Part shown: one piece after another, positions 1-10,700 of the stretch | How positions within the stretch are numbered: the stretch's first letter is position 1 | Layout: each line of letters starts with the position of its first letter | Assembly (NCBI GenBank): GCA_003049465.1 | Contig: PYSS01000032.1 | Span: 174,674-238,673 of the forward strand | Origin: Magnaporthiopsis rhizophila | Taxonomy: Eukaryota; Ascomycota; Sordariomycetes; Magnaporthales; Magnaporthaceae | Length of the DNA: 64,000 nucleotides | Direction of reading: 5' to 3' | Notes under the pieces: generated by a model | What the model saw: only the letters and a program-made list of their open reading frames with translations | What the model was told of the DNA's origin: nothing | The model's database searches: none | Made by a program: the position numbers and the translations under genes

Positions 1-674
1 AGTCGCTTTCACTTTCCGGCATCAAGAAAATAAGCGTTTGGCGCATTAATTTGTCTTTGTTCTTTCAAGACTTTATTTTGATACCCTTGGGCCAAGTCAT
101 TTTGGGCGGAGAGCCCGACTTTCTTGATAATATTGCGTTTGGCCTGATTTTTTTTTTATTTTTTATTTTTTTTAATTGCCAGCGAGGTCATAGAGTAGAC
201 TCGAACAGAGCGTTGTGAGATCCATGCTTTGCTGGTCCAGCTCTATCTTTGCTCGGGGCTCACCGGCCAGCGCAATGTGTTTTCCATGTCTGTGATGTCG
301 ATATTCGTATAGTCTGTCTGTGCTGGCTAGCGTACTCTCCTCGGAGCGGGCACACCGACACGCCCCTTTGGTCTGGACAGATAGGTAGAGACATCAGAAA
401 AGCAGCGATAGTATGGGATACGTGGTTTCCATGTCGGTACAAACAACAGTCAACGCGAAAGATGAGAAGGGTGAAAAAGGAAGGGGTAGATGATCCTCAG
501 CAAAACAAATAGTAAAATAACCCCCCAAGGCCGACATGAAATGTATCTCGCATCGTCGGTGTTTGGGCAATGTTCGGGGAGAGAGTGTGTCCCGGGAAAG
601 CCACATAAAGTAAGCGTAAGCAGTGTGAAAGAGTACAGATGAATAAGAAGAATAAGAAGAAAAAAAAAAAAGGG
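1..674. other. Spacer at the left edge, no gene seen
   Basis: This is AT-richer sequence than the neighbouring gene, with a long T-run around 149-175 and A-runs near 660. It lies downstream of the minus-strand Myb-like gene and probably holds its 3' UTR. The short reading frames here have no recognisable domain and overlap each other on both strands. Confidence 0.5.
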
Positions 675-2159
675 TTACTTCCGCGCCGCACGCTCCTGCT
701 CCTCAACCTGAGCCTTGAGCACCTCGATGGCCACCATGCGGCCGGTGGCGTTGTAAAAGTCTGCCTGCAGCTCCAGCCAGCGCTCGACGCGGCGCTTGCG
801 CTCCAGCACGCCGAGCACTTCGCGGTCCAGCGGGCACCACGGCTGAACTTGTTCGGCAGCCGCAGCAGCAGCAGCACCACCCCCCTGGGTCGGGGTCTGC
901 GACGGCGGGGGATACCGCGGCGCGTGCACGGCGAGCCAGTCGTTGACCCTGTCGTACGGGCCTCCCGTGCCGACTGTATTCTTCCTGCTCCTGTTTTTGT
1001 TGTTGCCGGCAGCGTTCTCGACCGACGACTCCTCGTCGGCCTCGTCGGTCGTGTGCGCCAGCACGACCCCGCGTCCGAGCTTGTTGGCGGCGTTCTTCTC
1101 GGCGGCGGCCTTGTGCTTCTTTTTGCTGTTCTTCTCCATCTTCTTCTTGACCTCGGGCTCAAGCTTGGCCTTCTTCTTGGCCTTTTTGCCGCTCTTCTTG
1201 CCCTCGTCCGCCGCCATCGTCGCGTCATTGTCCGCCTCGTGGGCCGTTGTGTCGTTCGCCGGAGGCGCCACGTTGCTATCCTCCTCCGCGGGCGGGACCT
1301 CTTCTTCGCCGCCGTTGTCGTTTTCGGTGGTGGTGGTGGTTTCAGCACCTTTGTCCCCGGCCGCCTTGCCTTTGCCTGCATCATCGCCGCCGCCGCTGCT
1401 CAGCTGCTTCTAGCGAGCCTTGCAGGCGTGCTTGCCCTGGCCGGTGGCGGATGCGATGTTGGCCCAGGTCTCGCTGCCCTCTTTCATTGCGCGCAGGGCC
1501 GCGTCTTGAGACGGGGTCCAGTCGCCGCCGGACGCAGGTGCCGGAGCCGTCGCAGCAGGTTCGGCCGGGTTGTCGGTGGTGGCTACGTTGGCCGAGGAGT
1601 CGGCGCCGGTAGACTGCCCGCCGTCGACGGTTGCTGCAGCAGAGGAGGTCTCCTTGCTCGGGTCGTCTGTGGATGCGTCTTCCGTCGATGGATCCGCAGC
1701 GGACTCGGCAGCAGCAGCTTCGCTTGAAGAGGCCTCATTGCCACTCGACTCGGTCTCTGTCGTCTCATCCTGCAATGTAGAGGCTTCCGAGTCCTCGTTG
1801 CAGTCGGCCTTGTAGCCAGCGTCGGTGTCGTCGGCAGAGCCCGCTGCCTTTTTCTTGCAGCAGACGGGCGCCTTCCGTGCCGCCTTGCTGCATGATACCG
1901 CCGGCTGCTTCTTGCACGCCTTCCTGAGACACTCGACCTGCCGAGGCTGGCCGTCGGAGTCGGTGACATCGGCAGTAGACTCGGTGGTGTCACTCTCGTC
2001 GGGCTCGCTGCTTCCAGAATCGTTGACGACCATGCTGACCGGGTCCTTGGGAGGGCTCATCAGGCGTGGCAACGACGCAGCAACCACCAGCGGGCTGCCA
2101 GGTATCAGGGCATTGGTCAGATGGAGCTTGTACTTGGCTCTGTCCTTTCCAGCACCCAT
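675..2159 (-). pseudogene. Myb/SANT-like nuclear protein interrupted by an in-frame TAG
   Basis: One minus-strand frame runs from an ATG at 2159 to a stop at 675-677, broken only by TAG at 1410-1412. Upstream of the TAG the product is acidic and Ser/Thr/Ala-rich, then enters a SANT/Myb-like motif (GGDWTPSQD, then ETWANIASATGQ), and the TAG falls inside the last helix, after HACKAR. Downstream the same frame continues KQL, then a Lys-rich stretch (KKAKKKAKLEP) and a well-formed C-terminal helical region (PWCPLDREVLG, RRVERWLELQAD). The stop replaces one residue; TGG (Trp) to TAG is the simplest guess. No GT-AG intron can remove it without losing the SANT core or shifting frame: the only nearby candidate leads straight into a TGA. 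If read through, the protein would be about 494 residues, probably nuclear and DNA- or chromatin-binding. A recent nonsense mutation, a base-call error or readthrough remain open. The fungal family is inferred from the motif only. Confidence 0.6.
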
Positions 2160-2868
2160 GGCTGTCAAGTCCACAGGTTCGTGTCGTCGGATTGTGTAAG
2201 CAGCAAATATAGAAGCGCTGTTTTATTTGGCAGCAGACAGGCGCGATAGAAGAGGGAGCGTGGCAAGGGACAATAGGAGGATTGTTTGTTGTTGGGGATG
2301 CGGTGCAGAAGGGCGGGTTTGACGAAAGAGACGCGGATGGAATCTGGGAGGACATTCTGAGGCCATTGTGAGGCGGAGGTCACGGCACCAAGGGTCTAAC
2401 GTTGCAAACACAAGACACAACGTGCGCAACACGAAAAAATGAGCGAGGTGAGAAGTTTAGTATTCGTGACAGTGCATAACTGCTACTCGTCCAAAGCATG
2501 CCCAGCGAAGAGATCATAAGGGAATGAAGATGACCAGGCAAAACGGCCCCGAACAGGCCAGAAGCAACCACCACCGCGGATGGGACCCGGAGGCGCCGGC
2601 CGCATCCTAAATTACGCAAGCCTCTTCAAAGCCGAGAGAAACGCAACATCAAAGATGGAGTGCAAAGACACGGCTGGATCGGCAGACTAACAGACAGACA
2701 GCCCCGTGCAGGCTGTTGAGTACTGGACTAAGTCAGACGCGGCCAATCACATGCCACTGTTATCTGCTGACTCATATAAAGCTCATTTTCCAGCAACGAT
2801 AAAAGGGAGCAAGAATGAGCTGAACGAGCAAACCCGCGGAGTCCAACGGACAACCCCCATCAATACCA
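2160..2868. promoter_or_regulatory. Divergent promoter between the Myb-like and DUF4202 genes
   Basis: The two genes start at 2159 (minus) and 2869 (plus), leaving about 700 bp that must hold both promoters. A TATA-like ATATAAAG at 2774-2781 lies about 90 bp before the DUF4202 start codon. No supportable gene is present. Confidence 0.5.
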
Positions 2869-3617
2869 ATGGCAACGCTTCCGGAACTGCCCGCCAACTA
2901 TGGCGCCGCCCTGCGTCTCATCGACGAGGCGCATGCGCTCGACCCGAGGACGGCCGAGGCGAAGGTCGGGGCAGATGGGGAGCAGGTGCCGTACGAGCTG
3001 CACTACGCTCGCAAAATGACGCGCTGGCTGGCCGCGAGGAGCCCCGATGCATCTCCTGTGCTGCAGCTGGCCTGCCGCGCCCAGCACTTTAGACGGTGTG
3101 TTCGATCCCGCGTCCGCGGGGAAAGAGAGAAGCGAGCGGCGGGGAAAAAAAAAGGGGGAAATAGAGGTTGACACAGCTGTCCTGGCCGGGGACCGAACTG
3201 AATCTTAGGTGGGAAATACCCCGGAGCAGCTATCCCATGACCAGGGCGGGATACCTCACGTGGAGGGCCAAGCTCAAGGCGCAGGCGGCTACGCAGGTGG
3301 CCGAGCTGCTGTCGAGCTCGGGCGGGGGAGAGATGCAGATTCCGCCGGCCGACGTCGACCGCGTGGCGGCCCTGATCCGCAAGGAGAACCTGGCCAGCGA
3401 CGCCGAGGCGCAGGCGCTCGAGGACGTCGCCTGCCTCGTCTTTCTCGACGACCAGTTCGACGGGTTCGAGAGCAAGCCCGAGCTGGACGAGGAGAAGGTG
3501 GTTGGGATCCTGCGGAAGACGTGGGCCAAGATGAGCGCCGAGGGCCGCGCGCTGGCGTTGCAGATGGACCTGAGCGAGCGGGCAAAGGTGCTGATTGCGA
3601 AGGCGCTGGAGGGTTAG
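2869..3617 (+). CDS. DUF4202 domain protein
   Basis: Two exons, 2869-3095 and 3209-3617, are joined by a 113-nt intron (donor GTGTGT, acceptor TTAG). The intron has stops in frame, and splicing restores the family motif HFRRWEIPRSSYPMTR across the junction. The product is about 211 residues: an N-terminal helical half (LIDEAHALDP, ELHYARKMTRWL) and a C-terminal half with GYLTWR and a conserved DVACLVFLDDQF segment. Both match the DUF4202 family, which is widespread in fungi and some bacteria and has no established biochemical role; database labels linking it to glutamyl-tRNA synthetase are not supported by anything seen here. There is no signal peptide or membrane segment, so it is probably soluble. 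It is divergently transcribed from the Myb-like gene. The family call is confident, the function unknown. Confidence 0.88.
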
Positions 3618-3981
3618 CACGCAAGTGGTACCTGACTAAGCGACCCCTGGGCGCTGCACGTTCAGGGGGCGTTGGCCACTGAAGAGTGCTGAGAGATTGC
3701 CGAAGGTCACTGCCGTGCCGTCCTTTCGGGCGTCAATACGCCGAGCAGTTTGGTACCAGACACTGGTGTACTTGGTTGAAATGCTCTTTTTTCTCCCATC
3801 CCCTCGCGAATCCGTCAACATGGATGATGCTTTGACGAGACCAGACTAGACTATGATTCCTTCCCTGTCGCCAAACGAGACCAGACTAGACTATGATTCC
3901 TTCCCTGTCGCCAAACGAGACCAGACTAGACTATGATTCCTTCCCTGTCGCCAAATAAAAAAAAAATAAAAAAATAAAAAA
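3618..3981. other. Spacer/promoter upstream of the dehydrogenase
   Basis: This tandem intergenic stretch contains the 3 x 40 bp repeat at 3836-3955, followed by an A-rich leader that runs into the dehydrogenase ATG. No gene is seen. Confidence 0.5.
3836..3955 (+). repeat. Perfect 3 x 40 bp tandem repeat (minisatellite)
   Basis: Three consecutive 40-base units begin at 3836, 3876 and 3916. Each starts CGAGACCAGACTAGAC and ends CCCTGTCGCCAAA. The copies look identical by eye, apart from the end of the last one, which runs into an A-rich stretch. The block ends 26 bp before the dehydrogenase start codon, so it lies in the core promoter or 5' UTR. Confidence 0.93.
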
Positions 3982-5327
3982 ATGGCCAATCAGACTCCCC
4001 AACGTCCGCCGCTGCAGGCGCTGATCAACACGCACGACTTCGCCGCGGCGGCCGAGGCCTCGTACAGCCCCAAGGCCTGGGCCTTCCTGTCGTCGGCCGC
4101 CGCGGACCTGCACTCGAAGCAGCGCAACAGCTCCGCCTACGCCGACATAACCCTGCGGCCGCGCGTGCTGCGCGACGTCAGCGCCGTGTCCACGGCCGCC
4201 ACCGTGCTGGGCCGCCGCGTGCGCGCCCCGATCTTCTGCGGCCCCACGAGCCTCGGGCGCCTGTTCCACCCGGACGGCGAGCGCGCCGTGGGGAGGGCCT
4301 GCGCCCGCCTGGGCATCCCTCAGTGCGTCTCTACCAGCGCCTCCTTCCCGCTGCCCGACATCGTCGCGGCCGTCAGGGCGGTTGAAAAGAAAGGACAAGA
4401 AAGAGACGAAGAGGGAATCCCCATCTTCTTCCAGCTCTACGTCGACAAGCACCGCCCCCGCTCCGCCGCCCTGCTCGCCGAGGCGGCCGCCCTGGGCGTC
4501 GCGGCCGTGTTCCTGACCGTCGACGCGCCCGTGGCCGGCAAGCGCGATGCCGACGAGCGCGTGACCGCCTCGGCCCTTGACGCGCGGAATCTGCTTACTC
4601 CCATGGCGCCCAGTGCCGCCGACGGCAACCCCAGCAAAAAGACGACGGGTGGCCGTGGTGGTGGTGGTGCCATCGGCCGCGTCATGGGCTCCTACGTCGA
4701 CGCCTCGGTCTCGTGGCGCGACCTCGCCTGGCTGCGCGCGTCCCTGCCCGGCGGCGTCCCGCTCGTGCTCAAGGGCGTCCAGACGGCCGCCGACGCCGTC
4801 ATGGCCGCCGAAGCCGGCGTCGACGCCATCGTCGTCTCCAACCACGGCGGCAGGAGCGTCGACACCGCCCCCGCGCCCATCTGCGTGCTCCTCGAGCTGC
4901 ATCGCTGCTGCCCGGACGTGTTCGGCCGCCTCGAGGTCTACGTCGACGGCGGCGTCACGCGGGGGACCGACGTCTTCAAGGCGCTCTGCCTCGGTGCCCG
5001 CGCCGTCGGGCTTGGGAGGGGCGTGCTCTACGGTCTTGCCTATGGGGAGGAAGGGGTGCGGCGATATGTTGAGAGTGGGCGGCCCGTTCTTCACAACCAA
5101 CTAACCCCTGAATTTTTTTTTTTTTAATCGTACTGACAGTGATATATAATCTTGCAGTTCTAATCGACGAGCTCGAAAACGCCATGAAATTGTGCGGCGT
5201 CACGAGCATAGATCAGCTTCACCCGGGGCTCATCAACACCTTGGCGCTCGATCCGCTCATCCCAAGCTCCATGGACGGTCACCCGTATGCAAGATGGCCG
5301 CTAGAACCACGCGGCAGCAAACTTTAG
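3982..5327 (+). CDS. FMN-dependent alpha-hydroxyacid dehydrogenase/oxidase (flavocytochrome b2-like, no heme domain)
   Basis: Exon 1 is 3982-5074 and exon 2 is 5158-5327, with an 83-nt intron (donor GTGGGC, a T-tract, branch CTGAC, acceptor GCAG). The junction gives YVEILIDELENAM, as in the family. The product is about 420 residues and has the TIM-barrel FMN signatures in order: SPKAWAF, FFQLYV, LTVDAP, the catalytic-lysine segment VLKGVQTA, the His/Arg motif SNHGGRSVD, and YVDGGVTRGTDV with GLGRGVLYG for the FMN phosphate. All expected catalytic residues appear present. It oxidises an L-2-hydroxyacid such as lactate or glycolate; the substrate cannot be read from sequence. Unlike yeast Cyb2 it lacks an N-terminal cytochrome b5 domain and any obvious mitochondrial presequence, so oxygen or another acceptor may take the electrons. 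A Gly-rich low-complexity insert sits in the active-site loop (KKTTGGRGGGG). The start is the first ATG, directly after an A-rich leader. Confidence 0.92.
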
Positions 5328-6143
5328 GAGAATAGCTCCACGATCTAACCAGTAACCTAACGTCATCAAGGGCCTGTCCCAGACCAATAATTATTTTTTT
5401 ATGATTTTTTGCATACCCAAGTTAAAACAAGTAGCTTTTTGCCTTGTTCAGGTATAACTTTTTTGCAAAGTTGATATAAGACGCAATTTGGGTCGGCTAT
5501 ATGCCCTCTCTTTTCTAACCGAATTCGGGAAGTACTCACCTATATTCTTTGGTAACGGTCGCCTTGGGCTGAAAAAAAAAATTTGCAAAAATAAAACAAC
5601 GCTTCGCCTGGGCCAGGTCCCAGAGCCAGCGTATCACGCGTCTGGCCCGAATTCCACAATCCCGGCGAAGAAGTGGTCGATCTTTCTTCGGGGCATGGTT
5701 GGCTACAGGTCGGATTTCCCGCCGCTTAACGAGCATATACATGTGTATAAGGACCTCAATTCATTGTCAACGAGATCCTTTGACACTCTTGCAAGCACAG
5801 CTGCCACTCCAACTGAATCTTGTAGTCTTGGGTAATGGGCCCGTTTTCACATGTGGATAAGCGGGTTGATTGTATAAGAAGCAGCACCTGGGTATTTACA
5901 TGTAATCCGAAGGACCATTCAGAGATTAAGCAAGAGCTATAGCCAGAAGGAAAAAAAAAAAAAAAAAAACCATCCTATTCTTTATGGTTGCACGCAAACA
6001 CCCACGGCAGACGTGAACGAGAGTAGTCGGTAGAGATGGTGGGGAAGAAAAGGACAGGAGAAGTGTGACGCAGTCGTATATACCATATGTTGTTTCCCAG
6101 CATCAAAAAAAAAATTCCAAAACAAAAAAGCAAGGCCACGAGC
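5328..6143. other. Convergent spacer with AT-rich patches
   Basis: This lies between the 3' ends of the dehydrogenase (plus) and the surface protein (minus). It has an AT-rich stretch at about 5380-5480 and A-runs at 5950-5970. A TATA-like TGTATAAGGACC near 5744 resembles a promoter but leads into no convincing gene. A 115-codon frame at 5488-5835 has no recognisable motif. Confidence 0.4.
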
Positions 6144-7717
6144 TCACGCCAGCTCCCGAAGCTCGCCATCTCCCCTCCCAGTTGGCAGCTCTGATGGCAT
6201 CTGGTGCGACTGCTGATGCGGATGCTGCTGCGGCGGATACCCGCCGGGCGGCGGCATCGCGTTGAACTGCTGAGTCGGCGACTGCTGCTGCGGGCTCTGC
6301 TGTTGATAGCCCGGTGGACCACCCTGCTGCTGCTGCTGCGGCATGGCCCAGGCGGCGCCAAACGGCTGGTGCGCCTGGCCGATCGGCGACTGGCTGGGCG
6401 GGGGCGGCGAGGGCGTGGGGAAGGCCGGGATGGGGCTGTGCGGCGGGCTCATGCCGGCCGGGTCGTAGACGCTGTTGGTGACGCTGTAGGGCGGCTTGGC
6501 CATGCTGGCGCGCGGGTCGTTGTTCAGGACGGGCGAGAAGCCGTACTGCCCCTGCTGCCCCTGTCCCTGTCCCTGCTGCTCCGCCATCTGGGGAGAGTAG
6601 CCTTGCTGGTTGGGAGACCCAGGTGCCGGGACAGCAGCGGCGGCGGCACCGCCGCCGGGCGAGGTCGCGGCACCACCACCACTACCACCAGGAACGCCGT
6701 TCTGCTGCTGGTGCAGAGGGTGCGCGGCGCCCGTCCGCTTGCTGCGGCGGACGAGGAAGAAGATGGCGAAGCCGAGGATGGCGAGGGCTGCAAAGCCGCC
6801 GACGGCGCCGCCGATGATGGCGCCCAGTGGGGGGCCCTGCTGGTCCTGCTGGTTCTGGCCCGGGCCGCCGCCGCCGGGCGGAGCAGTGGCGCCGTCTGAG
6901 CCGCCGGGGCCCAACCCCTGTATGATGTTGCTCGTGGAGCGCGAGGGCCTCGACGGCCCCGTCGTCGAGGTCCCGTCCGTGGCCGACCTCAGCACGAGGT
7001 CCGTGGTGGCGACCCTGCCGCAGCCCCAGAGCGAGTAGCCCAGGAAGGTGTTGTCGGCAAACGTGTGCTTGACGCAGCTTGGGTACAGCGAGTTGAAGCT
7101 ATGGGGACGGACGGGTTTTGTGCAATGTTCAGTCTCGCGATCAGAAGCCAGGAGGGGCAGCCAGCGCATAAGCAACACAACTAGGTAGGTAACATACCAC
7201 CACATCGTAAGGCCGTCCGTGTTTTCCGGATCGAGGCGAGTGCCCTCGGACGAGTGGAGGCATGTCGTCCAGGCCTCGCAGAACTGGTTCGACTTGGACG
7301 GCCGGTCGGGGCAGCAGCCGAAAGCCTTGCGCTGCGAGTGGAAGACGCAGCCCGAGCTTGTCGCGCAGTACAAGGGAATTTCTACAAAAAAAAATCATTG
7401 CGTCAGCAGCGGGGTTTCACGGCTGTCGCACTCGACGGGCGACGAGATCTCGGGCTTTCCGTACCAAAGCTACCGCTGACATAGGCGCACGTGTTGTTGG
7501 TCCCGCTGCGCTTCTGGAGGAGCTCCCGCGGCAGCACCGGGGCCGGAGTGGGCACGGGCGAGGTGCCGCCGCCGAGCTGATGCTGTAGGCCCGCGGTCTC
7601 CCGGGGCGGCAGCCAATTCATGTCGTTGGCATCAGCCTCCCACCGTAGCACCTTGGCCTCAACGCCGGCCGAGAAGGCCGCGCAGGCGGCGACCGCCGCT
7701 CCCAGCAGGTGGTGCAT
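6144..7717 (-). CDS. Secreted/single-pass surface protein with a Pro/Gln-rich cytoplasmic tail
   Basis: Three exons on the minus strand: 7717-7474, 7381-7198 and 7098-6144. Intron 7382-7473 (donor GTAGCT, branch GCTGAC) and intron 7099-7197 (donor GTATGT) restore SEIPLYCATSS and TMWCFNSLYP. The product is about 460 residues. It begins with a signal peptide (MHHLLGAAVAACAAFSAG), then a Cys-containing ectodomain (CATSSGC, CCPDRPS, FCEAW, SLWGCG), a Ser/Thr/Gly-rich stalk, one membrane span (IIGGAVGGFAALAILGFAIF) with a basic stop-transfer (VRRSKR), and a long Pro/Gln/Gly-rich tail. This is the layout of fungal plasma-membrane/cell-wall sensor-like proteins, but the ectodomain is not a WSC, CFEM or Mid2 domain that I recognise. 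The second intron is 99 nt and stop-free in frame (see findings). I found no named homologue; the role is inferred only from topology. Confidence 0.85.
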
Positions 7718-10700
7718 TAGTCCTTCTTTGCCTGTGTCTCGGGGGAGAAGAAAAGGAAAGAGGGGGTGCTCCTTGGGCTTGACTGGCAGCGACGCTGATG
7801 CGGCCTTGATGCAGATGGCAAGCCAACCAACAGAACACAACAGTGTCGTCGGTCAAAGTCCAGAAAAGACGGGGTGAGAAGAAAAGGCGGGAAAGCATAA
7901 CCCCATGGCACTAGCCACGGGGAGACAGGGCTAATAATAAAAGACGCAGGGGCGCAACGCTCGCCCTTGGTCAGCCACTGCATGTACTCCGGTATGCCGA
8001 TCGGCGGCTAGGCCATCTAGACCCCTGGCCGTTTCTATCTTCCACCTTTTTGTTTCTCTCTCCTCTTTCCTTCTCCGCTTGCTCTTGGCTTGGGCTGCTA
8101 CGAGGTGGTGTGGGACTGGTCGAGGTAGGGCAAGGCAGGGCAGGGCAGGCAAGCAACCGGATAGCTGTATCTGGTGGGCACTGCGAGAAAAAACGCCTAC
8201 CTGGGCGCTTCGTGGAGGGTGGGCGTGGTGTGTGGTGCGAAGGCTTGCGGCTGGCTATTGGGCAACCGGACGTTGCACTAGTGGAGGCACCGCCAGACAG
8301 CCCATGCATGGCGGACGAGACTAGCAAACGGCTGAGCCCAGCTAGACAGCCTTGGCGCCAAACCATTCCGGGGTCGAGTCTGCTTGTGCAAATTTCCCCT
8401 TCGTCCCACCGTGAAGTTTGTAGACAGGAAAGTAGAAAGATCGTAGAGAGATGCATATCGTGATGGACGAGCGAAGAGCCCGAAGCAAGAGCAACGCAGG
8501 CCGGCGGGGGTGGCGGAGACGTAGGTGACAACGCAGAAGCAGCGGCAGCCCACCAAGCACCAACAGCCTCAAGAATGCGGTCTTACCGGATCGGGCTAGC
8601 CACATGAGCTGTGCTAGACCTGGTGCCATGCCCAGCCACTCAGGATGGAGAGCGAAGCGAGCAGGGTGCTTGGGCATGGTGGAGATGCCCCGAAAGCTGA
8701 AAAAGAACCCTTGTCAAATGTGGGAAGCCCAAGAAAAACTTCGGCCCCGAGTCCCCCAACCCCTCAATATATGCGGTGGTGGCTGCATTAGCCTGCCCGT
8801 GGGCTGGTTCGCCCAAGGACCACGCACCATGCAATCACTCGGCCGACAACGGCTGCGAGAGTGCAGGCGGTCGGTCGAGTCGGGGCTGCCGTGGATTGTT
8901 CGGCAAAAGAGAAGGGAACATAATAAAGAAAGTGACGGCCGGATGCCGCCACGGAGCTCAGTCCCACATGCTCCGGCCCGTTCCCTTTGGCTGGCATCTC
9001 CACTCACACTTCCTCGCTTCCGAGTGAAACCCTCCCTGCCGGCATCCCAGCACGGGTCCGAATCCACGCCGCTTTTCTCCGCTCACTTGTTCCGGTCTCC
9101 CCCGGCGGTTGAGATGTTGCCAGTGCGACAGAGTCGCGGTATCAAAGACCCGCGGAAGACGGATATGACATCGGGATGGCAAGCACCACAAAGCGCATCC
9201 GGCAGCTTCTGGGTGTCTGGCTGCAAATTCCCTGTATTTCAAGGGTTGCTTCGGGTTCGGCTGTGGTGGCGAGGTCATCATAAAAGCTCGCCAAGCAACT
9301 CCTGAGGTGCTTGGCTCGAAACCCTCCATCTGGGGTTTGCTTCGGGCTCGTCCATGGTGACAAGGCCATCCTAGCGTCTACAGATCTGTCGCAGCCGCAA
9401 GTCAGCGCATGACAAAGAACATTTTTGTCTGCCAATGCCCCGAACTCGAACCGGGGGACAGCAGACGTGTTTATGACACTTCCTTCAGGGGCCCTGCTGT
9501 TGCCTTCGCCTGCGTCCGCCTCACCTAGTCCTTACCCAACCGGTAAGGCGGCACCTTGCCTAGGGGGCAGCACCCCGGCGCGGTGGGCACTGAGGAACTG
9601 TCTGATCATCCAGCTCGCCACCCGTAGGGTTAACATGCCTCGAGCCACCCTTTAGCTAAGAATATCTTCAACCTTGAGGCCGTGATATCCACGCGGAGTC
9701 CTGTAATCGCTGGGTGTGTATGTGCGGATGGCTCGGTGGAAACCAAAGCCGGTTGCCTGCCAGACTGCCTGCCACGGGCGCGTAACCATCAAGGATGGAT
9801 GCATTCTCAGTCAGAGGGTTCATCGCCCGTAACCACACTCACTTGTGGCACACGGGCCTGGAGTCCTCTTCCTTTCCCGCCGTGGCAACAGACCTTCTTC
9901 AAGAGTAATGCCTCCGTTCAGGCCTTTCAGCCCTCTCATTACCCCTTGACATGCGACACGAGGACCCTGCTCGCATCGTCAGGAAGCCTCATGCATTGTC
10001 TTGCTTCTCCTCACAAGGTCCGTCCATACAGTCTCTTGCGATCCAACCCGGAGACTGGGGGCCTCGCTGATCGGGAACAACATCCCATGAGCGCAGCTGC
10101 GGCAGACAGCGTGTTGTTCGTGTGTGACCCGCCGGCATGGATGTGATGTTGCGTATCCATCAGTTGATCCTTCCAGTTATTTGGTTCGCTCCCAGCCGCC
10201 CGCCCCCTGGTTCCGACGTTTTTTTTTTGTCCCCCTCCGGGATCTGGGAGTGAGGAGTGAAAAGAAGTGAGGGAGCACCAAGATTAGCAAAGACAAAGAA
10301 GTCGGGCGGGAAACGCACGCAACTCTGTATCTCCCCTTCCACGTCCCTTATCAACCCGGTGCCTTGGAGTCGGCCATCATCTGGTGCGACCCCATGTATG
10401 CAGTGTTCACATTCCACCACATCAAACGGAGCTGGAAGACAGTCCGCCTCCCTCTGTTTTTCTCCCTCCACAGCCTCGTTTCAAAAAGCCCGGAGGGTCA
10501 TATGGCACCGTGGCCACGGCCGGTCAACGGCTGGATGCGCCAGGAGGCCGATGCAGGTTCGGTTGTGTTCCATGGCCGGTTATGGTGAGATGTGGCGGCT
10601 GGCCACACAGCCTAACTGTCGAGTTTAGCGGGCGACCGCGTGGCCTTGTCCGTTTTGTCGTTTAAGCCAGCCGAGGGAGTTTTCCTCACATCCATCCCGA

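Noticed and set aside
1405..1515. An intron ending at the TAG of the Myb-like gene
   Set aside because: A GTCTCA...CTAG candidate of about 100 nt would delete the SANT core and shift directly into a stop codon.
497..1727. Long frames overlapping the Myb-like gene (295 aa minus, 362 aa plus)
   Set aside because: They are Arg/Thr/Pro- or Leu/Val/Arg-rich shadows of the real frame, with no motifs.
3931..5100. 389-codon minus-strand frame
   Set aside because: It is antisense to the FMN dehydrogenase. The plus strand has unambiguous catalytic motifs, and the minus product is a GC-driven shadow.
9430..9520. tRNA gene on the minus strand, suggested by a T-arm-like GGTTCGAGT
   Set aside because: A T stem-loop can be drawn, but no matching acceptor strand, D-arm A-box or well-paired anticodon stem is found; at best a relic.
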